Program-made: the position numbers and the translations under genes
The notes under the pieces: generated by a model
Told to the model about the DNA's origin: nothing
Databases searched by the model: none
The model's input: the letters and a program-made list of their open reading frames with translations, nothing else
Shown: positions 8,000 to 16,419 of the stretch, piece after piece
How positions within the stretch are numbered: position 1 is the first letter of the stretch
Layout of the letters: each line of letters opens with the position of its first letter
NCBI GenBank assembly: GCA_019694455.1
Contig: JAIBBY010000016.1
Coordinates: 1 to 48,000 of the forward strand
Length of the DNA: 48,000 nucleotides
Direction: 5' to 3'
Source: Pirellulales bacterium
Lineage (GTDB): Bacteria > Planctomycetota > Planctomycetia > Pirellulales > JAEUIK01

Positions 8000-9322
8000 A
8001 TGAAAAGCGTCAATCAGGCCCAACGCCGTGTCGTCATTACCGGTCTGGGCGTGGTCAGCCCGCTGGGGGTCACGCGGGAGGCGTTTTGGCAGGCGCTGTG
8101 CGCCGGTCAAAGCGGCGTAGCGCCATTGACGGCGCTGCCGACCGATTTTTTGCCAACCTCGTTCGCGGCGGAAGTGCGCGAATTCACGGGCTCGGCGGAT
8201 GATTTTGGCGAGCTCGAGGGGGAACAAAAGAAAGCGGTTCGCAAAGGCATCAAGCTGATGTCGCGCGAGTGCCAGATGGGAGTGGCCGCCGCGCTGCGAT
8301 CTTGCGCTGACGCGGGGCTAAAGGTGGGCGCGTTCGATCCCGAGCGCGCGGGCGTGGTGTACGGCTCGGACTACATGCTGTCTCCGCCCGAGGAATTCTG
8401 CGCCGGCATCGACCTGTGCGCGGGGGACCAGCGGCGATTCGACTTCACGCGCTGGGGAGTCGAGGGGATGTCGAAAATGAATCCCCTGTGGCTGTTGAAA
8501 TATTTGCCGAACATGCCGGCCTGTCATATCGCGATCTACATGGATCTGCGCGGGCCGAACAACTCGATCACGCAGCGCGAGGCGGCGGCGAACTTCGCCA
8601 TTGGCGAGTCGCTGCGGACCATCGCGCGCGGCAGCGCCGACATCATGATCGCGGGCGCGACCGGGACGCGCGTGCATTTGATGAAGACCTTGCACGCGCT
8701 GCAGCAGGAAGAAATCGCCGGCAACGGCGCCGCGCCGGCACAGGCCAGCCGACCCTTTGACCTGAAGCGGAGCGGAATGGTGCTGGGCGAAGGCGCCGGC
8801 GCGATCGTGCTGGAGGCGCTTGAGCATGCGGAGGCGCGCGGAGCGACGATCTATGGCGAAGTGCTGGCGGGGGCCTCGAGTGTGGTGGTGGATCGACGGT
8901 TGACGGCGCAGCGCGATGTGGCGCTGGCAAACGCGATGCGCCGCACCTTGAACGACGCGCGGCTGACACCAAAGGACGTGGGGCATATCCACGCGCATGG
9001 ACTGAGCACGCGAACTTGCGACGTGGACGAAGCGCGGGCCATCCGCCAGGTGTTTGACGGAGCGGCAGGGCGAGTGCCGGTGACGGCGGCCAAGAGTTAC
9101 TTTGGAAACCTGGGCGCCGGCGGCGGCATGGTGGAACTTGTGGCGAGCGTATTGGCACTGTACCACGACCAATTGCCGCCGATTCTGAACTACGAAACGC
9201 CCGACCCGGAGTGCGCGATTCGGGCGGCGGACGGCAGCGACTCGCCGGGCCGCGCATTCCTGAAGAACAGCGTGACGCCGCAGGGGCAGGCCAGTTGCGT
9301 GCTGGTGGCCAAGGCGTTGTAA
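8000..9322 (+). CDS. Ketosynthase homologue lacking catalytic Cys and one His
   Basis: A 440-aa protein of the KAS I/II (FabF) fold, recognisable from ITGLGVVSPLG at the start, LRGPNNS, HAHGLST and the C-terminal NYETPDPEC. Aligned by eye with FabF at 5283-6521, the nucleophile Cys position is Glu (E194 in the QREAAA segment, GAG at 8579-8581) and the second active His is Asn (N370 in FGNLGA). The first His (H333) and the Lys (K365) are kept. It cannot carry out normal Claisen condensation by the known mechanism. In known biology, chain-length factors of type II polyketide synthases are Cys-less partners of an active KAS, and KSQ domains replace Cys by Gln. A partner role with FabF, or a decarboxylase or scaffold role, is inference. 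An insert relative to FabF lies around residues 60-160. Confidence 0.85.
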   Translation: MKSVNQAQRRVVITGLGVVSPLGVTREAFWQALCAGQSGVAPLTALPTDFLPTSFAAEVREFTGSADDFGELEGEQKKAVRKGIKLMSRECQMGVAAALRSCADAGLKVGAFDPERAGVVYGSDYMLSPPEEFCAGIDLCAGDQRRFDFTRWGVEGMSKMNPLWLLKYLPNMPACHIAIYMDLRGPNNSITQREAAANFAIGESLRTIARGSADIMIAGATGTRVHLMKTLHALQQEEIAGNGAAPAQASRPFDLKRSGMVLGEGAGAIVLEALEHAEARGATIYGEVLAGASSVVVDRRLTAQRDVALANAMRRTLNDARLTPKDVGHIHAHGLSTRTCDVDEARAIRQVFDGAAGRVPVTAAKSYFGNLGAGGGMVELVASVLALYHDQLPPILNYETPDPECAIRAADGSDSPGRAFLKNSVTPQGQASCVLVAKAL

Positions 9323-9360
9323 TCCTTGGGCACAAGCCGCGCGGCGTTACGATAAGGGGC

Positions 9361-10491
9361 ATGCACCCCGAAGCGCCAACGAGTTTTCGCGGAATTCGCG
9401 TCGACCATCTGTCAAAGCGCTTCATTGCGTCGACCTGGGCGGTGAATGATCTGTCGCTGGCGGTGGCGGCGGGCGAAATGTTGGTGCTGCTGGGGGCCAG
9501 CGGTTGCGGCAAGACCACTACGCTGCGGATGATTGCCGGATTGGAAGCTCCCACTACGGGCGAGATCGAGATTGATGGTCGGCGGGTGACGCGCCTGCCG
9601 CCGCACCGGCGGGGCGTCAGCCTGGTGTTTCAAGAACACCCGCTCTATCCGCATTTGAGCGTTGCGGAACAATTCCGCTTTGGCATCGCGCCGAGCGAGC
9701 GCGATGCGGCGGCCGAGCGAAGTGTGGCGCAAGCGCTTGGCATCGACGGTCTCGTGGGACGATTCCCGCGCGATCTGTCTGGCGGCGAGCGACAGCGGGT
9801 GGCGCTGGCTCGCGGGCTACTGCGCCGCAGGGCCGTCACACTATTGGACGAGCCGCTATCGAATGTCGATCCGCCCCTGCGCGCGGAGATTCGCCGGCAG
9901 GTGCGCGAGCAGGGGCGCCAGAACGGGGCCGCGACGATCTATGTCACGCACGACGTGCCCGAGGCGCTGGCGATCGCGGACCGGATAGCGATCTTGCAAC
10001 AGGGACGCATCGAGCAAATTGGGACCGCCGCCAGCGTGTTGGCTGAACCGGCGAATCGCTATGTGGCTGGCTTTGTAGGGGGTGAGCATTGCAGTTTTGT
10101 GCGTGGGAAAGTCGTCGTGGCAGCAGGAGGCGCCGAATTTTTGGGGGGCGGTTGGACACTTCCGCTGGTCTGCCCGCCGCTGGCCTGCATCGGGCGTCAG
10201 ATGATTTTGGGAGTTCGGCCGGGGGCGGTCCAACTGGCGGACGGGCAGATGTCTGGTGGTATCGAAGCCGAAGTGCGCGCCGTCTACACGTTTGCCGAGG
10301 GGATGATCGCCGAACTGGCGCCCCCTGCCCTGGCGATGCCGGCCGATGTCGAATTCTCGACGCGTCTCAAGGCATTTGTGCCCTTGCGGCGCACTGTGAC
10401 CCCTGGCGAACGGGTTGTCGTGACGCTGGATGCCAGCCAGTTGTGGTGGTTGGACGCTGAATCGGGCGACCGCTGGAAGCCAACTTCGTAG
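9361..10491 (+). CDS. ABC transporter ATP-binding protein, MalK/UgpC type
   Basis: A 376-aa ATPase subunit of an importer-type ABC system. Walker A is at residues 45-52 (GASGCGKT), the Q-loop is in VFQEHPLYP, the signature LSGGERQR is at 139-146, Walker B with the catalytic Glu is at 161-165 (LLDEP) and the switch His is in YVTHD. The last 130 residues form the TOBE/OB-like regulatory domain typical of MalK and UgpC. The ATG at 9361 is 38 bases after the KAS-like gene. No permease or binding protein is in the window, so the ATPase may serve membrane partners encoded elsewhere, as multi-system ATPases such as MsmK do. The substrate cannot be inferred. Confidence 0.85.
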   Translation: MHPEAPTSFRGIRVDHLSKRFIASTWAVNDLSLAVAAGEMLVLLGASGCGKTTTLRMIAGLEAPTTGEIEIDGRRVTRLPPHRRGVSLVFQEHPLYPHLSVAEQFRFGIAPSERDAAAERSVAQALGIDGLVGRFPRDLSGGERQRVALARGLLRRRAVTLLDEPLSNVDPPLRAEIRRQVREQGRQNGAATIYVTHDVPEALAIADRIAILQQGRIEQIGTAASVLAEPANRYVAGFVGGEHCSFVRGKVVVAAGGAEFLGGGWTLPLVCPPLACIGRQMILGVRPGAVQLADGQMSGGIEAEVRAVYTFAEGMIAELAPPALAMPADVEFSTRLKAFVPLRRTVTPGERVVVTLDASQLWWLDAESGDRWKPTS

Positions 10492-10579
10492 GCGCGAAAC
10501 CGGCGGAAAGTCGACATTGGTCCTGACAAGTGGCCGATGACATCGTATCTTGCTATCAATTCGGCGCTTGACCGCGCGA

Positions 10580-10585
10580 TATAAT
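10580..10585 (+). promoter_or_regulatory. Candidate -10 element upstream of nusA
   Basis: A perfect TATAAT stands about 180 bases upstream of the nusA ATG. A TTGACC just upstream (10568-10573) is only 6 bases away and cannot be its -35 partner; no good -35 is seen at 16-18 bases. If used, transcription would begin near 10592 and give a long leader containing the 9-base repeats. Confidence 0.4.
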
Positions 10586-10688
10586 TTACGATGCGGCCGA
10601 CGTAAAACGGCGGCCTGGGTGGGTGTACGGAAGGAGGAGCGCGACAGAGCACGAGGGTCGGCTGCGCGGCCCGCCAACTGAAAACAAC

Positions 10689-10715
10689 TTGGACAATTCG
10701 GACAACTCGGACAAT
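10689..10715 (+). repeat. Three tandem 9-base repeats in the nusA leader
   Basis: Three consecutive copies of a 9-base unit: TTGGACAAT, TCGGACAAC and TCGGACAAT, followed by a partial fourth. They lie 46-72 bases upstream of the nusA start, between the candidate promoter and the gene. The function is unknown; a protein- or RNA-binding site in the leader is possible, or simple slippage-generated DNA. Confidence 0.6.
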
Positions 10716-10760
10716 TTGGTCCTCGGCCACCCGGCGCGAGGGGAAAGCGAACTAAATCAA

Positions 10761-12119
10761 ATGAACGCCAACGAACTGCTCCGCATCGTCGACTCGATTC
10801 ATCGCGACAAAAACATCGACAAGGAAATCGTCTTTGAGGCGATCGAGGCGGCGTTGGTGTCGGCGGCCAAGCGCCATTATGGCGAAGAAGAGCAGATCGA
10901 AGTGCGCATCGACCGCGCGGATGGCGGGCTGTCGGCCACGCTCAACGGCCAACCGCTGGACGCCGAGGAAACCGTGGGGCGCATCGGCGCGCAGACCGCC
11001 AAGCAGGTGATCATTCAGAAGATTCGCGAGGCGGAGCGCGACGCGCTGTATGACGAGTACGAATCGCTGCGCGGCCAACTGATGACCGGCGTGGTGCAGA
11101 GCATGCAAGGGGGCGCCGCCACGGTGCAACTGACGAACACCGAATCGATCTTGCCGCGGAGCGAGATGATCCCGGGCGAAACGCATCATCCCAACGAGCG
11201 GGTGCGGGCCACGGTGTTTGAAGTGCGCAAGGTGGGGACGCGGGTCAAGGTGGTGCTGAGCCGCATCCGGCCGGACCTGGTGCGCCGATTGTTCGAGCAG
11301 GAGATTCCGGAAATCGCGGATGGCGTGATCGAGATACGCGCGATGGCGCGCGAGGCGGGCTATCGGACCAAAGTGGCGGTTTCAAGCAGCGATCAACGGG
11401 TGGATTGCGTCGGAGCCTGCGTGGGCGTGCGCGGCAATCGCATCAAGAACATCGTGGACGAGTTGGCTGGCGAGCGCATCGACATCGTGCGCTGGAGCGA
11501 CGACATGCAGGTGTTGATCCCCAACTCGCTGCAGCCGGCGGAAGTGGAAGAAGTGATTTTGTGCCAGATGTTGGGGCGCGCGATCGTGCTGGTCCGCGAG
11601 GATCAACTGTCGTTGGCAATTGGCCGGCGCGGCCAAAACGTGCGGCTGGGCAGCAAGCTGTGCGGCTGGGACATCGAAATCATGACCCGCGAGGAGTTGG
11701 ACGAGCAGATCGAGAAGGCGGTGGCGGGCTACTCTTCGCTGGAGGGGGTGGATGACACCCTGGCCGAAAAGTTGGTGGGCGAAGGGTTTTTATCATACGA
11801 TGATCTATCGGTCATCGAGCCCGACGCGCTGATGGCGCTGGGCGATCTGACGGCGGAGCAAGTCGACGCGGTCGTGGCGCAGGCCGAGAAGCTGGCATTG
11901 GCCGCGGAGGCCGCGGCGGACGAAGCTCGGCGCCGGCAGCGGGAGCAGGATCGGATGCGCGAGTTGGGGCTGCTGGACGATAAGCCGGAGGTTGAGGCGG
12001 CCGTTGAGGAAGTCGCGGCCGAGGAGACTGAAGCAGGAGAAGCCACTGAAGGCGCCGCTGACGAAGCGGATGCGGAAGTGGTGGCCGAGAAGCAAGCAGA
12101 ACCAGAAGCTGGGGGCTAA
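10761..12119 (+). CDS. nusA: Transcription termination/antitermination factor NusA
   Basis: NusA binds RNA polymerase and modulates pausing, termination and antitermination. The N-terminal RNA-polymerase-binding domain (about residues 1-125) begins [10 protein letters not shown], followed by S1 (about 130-200) and two KH domains (about 225-345) with the second KH motif [13 protein letters not shown] helix-hairpin-helix region follows, and the last 60 residues are acidic and Glu/Ala-rich, a low-complexity tail. The protein is 452 aa. The ATG at 10761 matches the family N-terminus; the in-frame extension to 10623 runs through the 9-base repeats and is probably untranslated. rimP, which often precedes nusA, is absent; infB and rbfA follow. 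Confidence 0.93.
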   Translation: MNANELLRIVDSIHRDKNIDKEIVFEAIEAALVSAAKRHYGEEEQIEVRIDRADGGLSATLNGQPLDAEETVGRIGAQTAKQVIIQKIREAERDALYDEYESLRGQLMTGVVQSMQGGAATVQLTNTESILPRSEMIPGETHHPNERVRATVFEVRKVGTRVKVVLSRIRPDLVRRLFEQEIPEIADGVIEIRAMAREAGYRTKVAVSSSDQRVDCVGACVGVRGNRIKNIVDELAGERIDIVRWSDDMQVLIPNSLQPAEVEEVILCQMLGRAIVLVREDQLSLAIGRRGQNVRLGSKLCGWDIEIMTREELDEQIEKAVAGYSSLEGVDDTLAEKLVGEGFLSYDDLSVIEPDALMALGDLTAEQVDAVVAQAEKLALAAEAAADEARRRQREQDRMRELGLLDDKPEVEAAVEEVAAEETEAGEATEGAADEADAEVVAEKQAEPEAGG

Positions 12120-12147
12120 CGTAGTGGCGCCCGCCACTGGACGAGAG

Positions 12148-12173
12148 AGAGCGAGTCGGTCTTGCTCTTTTTT
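12148..12173 (+). terminator. Intrinsic terminator between nusA and infB
   Basis: AGAGCGAG (12148-12155) pairs with CTTGCTCT (12161-12168), one G-U pair included, around a 5-base loop, followed at once by TTTTT (12169-12173). It lies about 30 bases after the nusA stop. An additional hairpin (AGTGGC/GCCACT, 12123-12138) precedes it. Confidence 0.7.
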
Positions 12174-12263
12174 ACCGTGATGGGAGAACTGACAATGAAT
12201 TAAGTCGCGAATCGCCGCGGAGCCTGGGGGCCAGGCGCCTAGGCTCGTTTGGGAGAGACACAC

Positions 12264-14885
12264 TTGGCATTACGGATCTACGCACTCGCAAAAGAACTCA
12301 AACTCGACAGCAAAGAGCTTGTCGACATTTGCGTCAAGGCAGGGGTGACGGGCAAGGGCTCGGCACTGGCGAGCCTGACGGATGAAGAAGCACAGAAGAT
12401 CAAGGCGTTTGTGGCCGGCGGCGGCAAGCCGGTGCCGCGCGCCACTGTAGCCGCGCCCAGCGCGCCGGTGCGCCCCGCGAGCGGTCCTGCGAAGCCAGCA
12501 CCAGAGCCGCCGGCGTTTCGACGCGAGGATTATGTGCCACCGGGCGGCGTTGCCGGGAGGCCGCCAGTCATGGGCTCGCGGCCTGCCGCGGAAAGTAAAC
12601 CGACTGAAAAGCGTCGACCTGCGGCGGAAGGTCCCAAGCAACCGGCGATTCGCCTCGCGGCCATGCCGACGGCCAACACGCCGCCACCACCAAGCGCCAC
12701 GGAGCCACCGGCTCAGAAGCCAGATATTCGACTGCCAGCCGACGCGATTCGCGCTGGCAAAGTGGGCAGCAAACCACTCTCCGAGCATTTGCGCAAACAC
12801 GAGGCGCGGCGCAAGGCCGACGCCACGCGCGGCGATGGGAACGAGAAGTTGCCGCCGCAATCGACGGGACGTCGGCCGACTTCGGCGATTCCGGCGATGG
12901 ACTCCGCATCGCGTGAGCGGGCCCGCAAAAGTCGTGGTGGCGGCCCGGTCCCAGCCGCCGGGGAAGGGTCATCCGACGGGCCCGGCGGTCGCGTGCAGCG
13001 CCAACTCAAGCGCCGGCGAGGCCCAGCAGGGCGCCGCGAAGACGAGGATGGCGGCTATTCCGGGCGGACCACTCGGACCCACCGCACGGGCATCAACACG
13101 GCGGCGCCACGCAAGAGCAACGTGGTGGTGGAACTGCCTTGCACGGTGCGCACGTTTTCGGAGACGCTGGGAGTGCCGGCGCGCACTGTCCTGTCGAAGC
13201 TGTTGGCGCTAGGCACGATGGGTAACATCAACGCGCAGATATCGCCGGAACTGGGGGAACTGCTGGCGATCGAGTTGGGTGTGGAAGTCACCTTCAAGCA
13301 GCAAGCCAGCGACGAGCAACAAATGGTCTCGTCGTTCACCGACGAGGATGATCCGGCAACGCTGGAATCGCGTCCGCCGGTGGTCACCTTTCTCGGTCAC
13401 GTCGACCACGGCAAGACCTCGCTGCTTGACCGCATCATCGGCATCAACGTGGCCGCAGGCGAAAGCGGCGGCATCACGCAGCACATCCGCGCCTATCGCA
13501 TCGAGCAGGAGGGGCGGCCGATCACGTTTGTCGACACGCCGGGGCACGAGGCGTTCACCGCCATGCGTGCCCGCGGAGCGAACGTCACCGACATCGCGGT
13601 GATCGTAGTGGCGGCGGACGACGGCGTGATGCCGCAGACTGAGGAGGCGATCAGCCATGCCCGCGCGGCCGGCGTGCCGATGGTGGTGGCCTTGAACAAG
13701 ATCGATCTGCCGGGGGTGAACATCGACCGCATCTACCAACAACTGGCGGCGGCGGAGTTGTTGCCAACGGCCTGGGGCGGCGAAACGGAAGTGGTGCAGA
13801 CCAGCGCCACGGCGGGGACCGGCATCGATGAGCTGTTGGAGACCTTGCTCACGATCGCGGAATTGCACGACCTCAAGGCGAGCGGAACACGCGCCGCCTA
13901 CGGCACCTGCCTGGAGGCGGAACTGCACGAAGGCCGCGGTGTGGTGGCGAAAATGCTGGTGCAGAAAGGGACGCTGCGCGTGGGCGACGTGCTGGTATGC
14001 GGATCGTCGTTTGGTCGCGTGAAAGCGATGTACGACACGCTGCGGCCCAACACCCGGTTGGAGTCGGCAGGTCCTTCGACGCCGGTCAACCTGACGGGAC
14101 TCGATGTGGCGCCGGCCGCTGGCGAGCATCTTTATGTGCTGGACGACATCGCCAAGGCACGCTCGATCGCTGAGCAGCGCGAGGCGCAGCAGCGCCGCGC
14201 CGAACTGGGGGTGGGCGGACAGGAGCATGTCACGCTCGAAAACCTGTTCGATCGACTGGGCAAGTCGGAAGTGCAGACGCTCAATTTGATCTTGCGGGCC
14301 GACACGCGCGGCTCGATCGAAGCGATCAAGAAGGAGTTGGCCAAACTCGCGCATCCCGAGGTGCAGATTCGCATCCTGCAGGCCACGGTCGGGGGCGTGA
14401 CCGAAGCCGACGTGCACCTGGCCGACGCTTCGGACGCGGTGATTATCGGCTTCAATGTGGTGCCGGAAGAATCTGCCCGCGTGCTGGCGCTGCAAAAGGG
14501 CGTGCAGGTGCGTCGCTACGACATCATTTATCAAGTCAGCGAAGACTTGAAGAAGGCCCTCGAAGGCATGCTCAAGCCCGAGGAGCGCGAGGTCGATCTG
14601 GGTCGGGCGCTGGTGCTGCGACTGTTCGTCATCAGCCGACTGGGCACGATCTGCGGTTGCCGGGTGATTTCGGGCACGATCGAGCGCAACGGACGGATGC
14701 GCGTGATCCGAGAGAACCGCATTATCGGGGATTATCCGCTGGATTCGCTGAAGCGGGAGAAGGACGACGCCCGCGAGGTGCGCGAAGGTTACGAGTGCGG
14801 TATCAAACTTGCCGGATTTAACGATGTGAAGGAGGGCGACGTGCTGGAATGCTACAAGGTCGAGGAAGTGGCTCGCACCCTGTAG
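12264..14885 (+). CDS. infB: Translation initiation factor IF-2
   Basis: IF-2 is the GTPase that places initiator tRNA on the ribosome. The N-terminal IF2N module ([11 protein letters not shown]) is followed by a long Pro/Ala/Arg-rich linker (about residues 50-290), a second IF2N-like module (about 290-350) and the G domain: G1 GHVDHGKT at 378-385, DTPGHEAF and NKIDLPG. The usual C-terminal domains follow. The length is 873 aa. I place the start at TTG 12264, 6 bases after GGGAGAG (12251-12257); an upstream TTG at 12249 overlaps that site. A TTG start on infB is unusual. rbfA follows 48 bases later. Confidence 0.95.
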   Translation: MALRIYALAKELKLDSKELVDICVKAGVTGKGSALASLTDEEAQKIKAFVAGGGKPVPRATVAAPSAPVRPASGPAKPAPEPPAFRREDYVPPGGVAGRPPVMGSRPAAESKPTEKRRPAAEGPKQPAIRLAAMPTANTPPPPSATEPPAQKPDIRLPADAIRAGKVGSKPLSEHLRKHEARRKADATRGDGNEKLPPQSTGRRPTSAIPAMDSASRERARKSRGGGPVPAAGEGSSDGPGGRVQRQLKRRRGPAGRREDEDGGYSGRTTRTHRTGINTAAPRKSNVVVELPCTVRTFSETLGVPARTVLSKLLALGTMGNINAQISPELGELLAIELGVEVTFKQQASDEQQMVSSFTDEDDPATLESRPPVVTFLGHVDHGKTSLLDRIIGINVAAGESGGITQHIRAYRIEQEGRPITFVDTPGHEAFTAMRARGANVTDIAVIVVAADDGVMPQTEEAISHARAAGVPMVVALNKIDLPGVNIDRIYQQLAAAELLPTAWGGETEVVQTSATAGTGIDELLETLLTIAELHDLKASGTRAAYGTCLEAELHEGRGVVAKMLVQKGTLRVGDVLVCGSSFGRVKAMYDTLRPNTRLESAGPSTPVNLTGLDVAPAAGEHLYVLDDIAKARSIAEQREAQQRRAELGVGGQEHVTLENLFDRLGKSEVQTLNLILRADTRGSIEAIKKELAKLAHPEVQIRILQATVGGVTEADVHLADASDAVIIGFNVVPEESARVLALQKGVQVRRYDIIYQVSEDLKKALEGMLKPEEREVDLGRALVLRLFVISRLGTICGCRVISGTIERNGRMRVIRENRIIGDYPLDSLKREKDDAREVREGYECGIKLAGFNDVKEGDVLECYKVEEVARTL

Positions 14886-14933
14886 CGCTCGAGCGTCGTA
14901 CCCTTTTCCTGATAGACCGGCTCGTGAGACGCC

Positions 14934-15353
14934 ATGACTTCGCGACGATTGTTGAAGGCCGCGGAAGCGATTCGAGAGGTGGTCAGCATGGCGATCCTGG
15001 CCGATCTTCAGGATCCGCGCGTACGCGACGTGACCGTCACCCACGTGGAGGTGGCCCCCGACATGCGGCATGCCAAGGTCCATGTGTCGGTGATGGGGAA
15101 CGAAACGAAGCAGAACTTGAGCCTGCGGGGGCTGGAGAGCGCCGCTGGCTATTTGCAGAGCAAGATCGCCAAACGCATCGACACGCGTTATACGCCGCGG
15201 TTGCAGTTTGTGCTGGACCAAGGAGTGAAGAAGTCGATTGAGATCAGCCGCATTTTGCACGAGGTGCTGCCGCGCGACTCGGAGACCAACGCAACCGCCG
15301 ACGAGGCCGATGAGCCCTTGGATGACGACGAAACGCCGACAGACGACGCATAG
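14934..15353 (+). CDS. rbfA: 30S ribosome-binding factor A
   Basis: RbfA binds the immature 30S subunit near helix 1 of 16S rRNA and is needed for late maturation and cold growth. The protein is 139 aa. The KH-like fold is recognisable from REVVSMAI, the [12 protein letters not shown] segment and the KSIEISRIL segment. The last 30 residues are acidic and disordered (rich in Asp, Glu, Thr), an extension beyond the core. The gene follows infB closely, as in most bacteria (nusA-infB-rbfA). Confidence 0.93.
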   Translation: MTSRRLLKAAEAIREVVSMAILADLQDPRVRDVTVTHVEVAPDMRHAKVHVSVMGNETKQNLSLRGLESAAGYLQSKIAKRIDTRYTPRLQFVLDQGVKKSIEISRILHEVLPRDSETNATADEADEPLDDDETPTDDA

Positions 15354-15430
15354 CCCCCCTGCCCAATCCCCGCCTGAGCCGCTAAAACGGCCCTTCCCCG
15401 TCAATTTCCGTCGAGTTTGAGCAAACTGCC

Positions 15431-16312
15431 ATGGCCGCATTGAACCGCACCGCCTTGATTGGCAAGCTGCACAAGGTGCTGAAAAAGCATTACAAGCCGG
15501 CGCCGCCGACCGTGGATCGGCCGCTGATGGAGCAACTGCTATTCGCTTGTTGCCTGGAGAACGCCCCCTATGAGCCAGCAGAGGAGGCGTTCGCGCGGCT
15601 GACGACCACGTTTTTCGATTGGAACGAAATCCGCGTGACCACGGTCAAGGAATTGGCCGAGGTGATGCACATGCTGCCGGCGCCGACCGAAGCGGCGACG
15701 CGGCTAAAGAAGACGTTGCAAGGGGTCTTTGAAACGAACTACTCGTTTGAACTGGAAGGCCTGAAGAAGCAGAACATTGGCCAGGCGATCACGAAGCTCG
15801 AGAAGATGTCGGGCCGCTCGCAGTTCATCGTGGGCTATGTGACGCAGGCCACTTTGGGGGGGCACGCCATTCCCCTCGATCACGGCGCCCTGTGGGTGCT
15901 GTCGATTGTGGGGCTGGCCACGCCGGCCGAGCAAAAGTCGGGCACGGTAGCGGGACTAGAGCGAGCGATTCCGAAGAATAAGGGGGTCGAATTCGCCTCG
16001 CTCTTGCACCAACTGGGCGCGGATTTGGTAGCGAGTCCTTTCAGCCAGAATTTGCACAAGACGCTGCTGGAGATCGCGCCCGACGCCAAGGAACGGCTGC
16101 CGAAACGCCAAGCGAAAAAGGCCCCGGAACCGCCGCCCAAGCCAGCCAAGAAGGGGAAGGATGCGCAGCCGGTAGCCAAGGCCAAGGAGCCGGCCGGCAA
16201 GGGCGCCGTGGCAAAAAAGGGGAGCGACGCGAAGCCGGCGACGAAGAAGGCGGTATTGCCGACCGCCAAAAAGAAGCCGTCGAAGGCGGTCGCCAAGCCC
16301 AAGCCCAGATAG
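15431..16312 (+). CDS. Degenerate HhH-GPD (endonuclease III-like) protein with basic tail
   Basis: A 293-aa protein. Residues 1-225 resemble the helix-hairpin-helix/GPD fold of endonuclease III: the segment around 131-160 corresponds to the HhH and catalytic-Asp region, and D150 (IPLDHG) sits where Nth has its catalytic Asp. The HhH Lys of bifunctional glycosylases is missing (MSGRSQF) and the four Cys of the C-terminal iron-sulfur cluster are absent. Residues 225-293 are almost entirely Lys, Ala and Pro, like a histone H1 tail, and should bind DNA without specificity. It may be a monofunctional glycosylase, a structural DNA-binding protein or an inactive relative. The downstream gene is on the same strand about 110 bases away. 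Confidence 0.65.
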   Translation: MAALNRTALIGKLHKVLKKHYKPAPPTVDRPLMEQLLFACCLENAPYEPAEEAFARLTTTFFDWNEIRVTTVKELAEVMHMLPAPTEAATRLKKTLQGVFETNYSFELEGLKKQNIGQAITKLEKMSGRSQFIVGYVTQATLGGHAIPLDHGALWVLSIVGLATPAEQKSGTVAGLERAIPKNKGVEFASLLHQLGADLVASPFSQNLHKTLLEIAPDAKERLPKRQAKKAPEPPPKPAKKGKDAQPVAKAKEPAGKGAVAKKGSDAKPATKKAVLPTAKKKPSKAVAKPKPR

Positions 16313-16419
16313 CGAGCCGGCGTCAGCGCGCTGCGCGGCGGCAATCAGGGGCCATCAGGCCACCCGTGGCGGTAGTTTCTAGCCGTCAAGCGGCGGCAGC
16401 CGCTAGAATTTGACGTGAT

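Noticed and set aside
10568..10573. TTGACC taken as -35 for the TATAAT at 10580
   Set aside because: Only 6 bases separate them; a sigma70 promoter needs about 17.
13209..15440. A 743-aa minus-strand frame covering infB and rbfA
   Set aside because: It is antisense to two conserved genes and its His/Arg/Gln-rich composition is typical of frame shadows.
15431..16312. Annotating the HhH protein as endonuclease III (nth)
   Set aside because: The catalytic Lys and all iron-sulfur Cys are missing, so the name would mislead.
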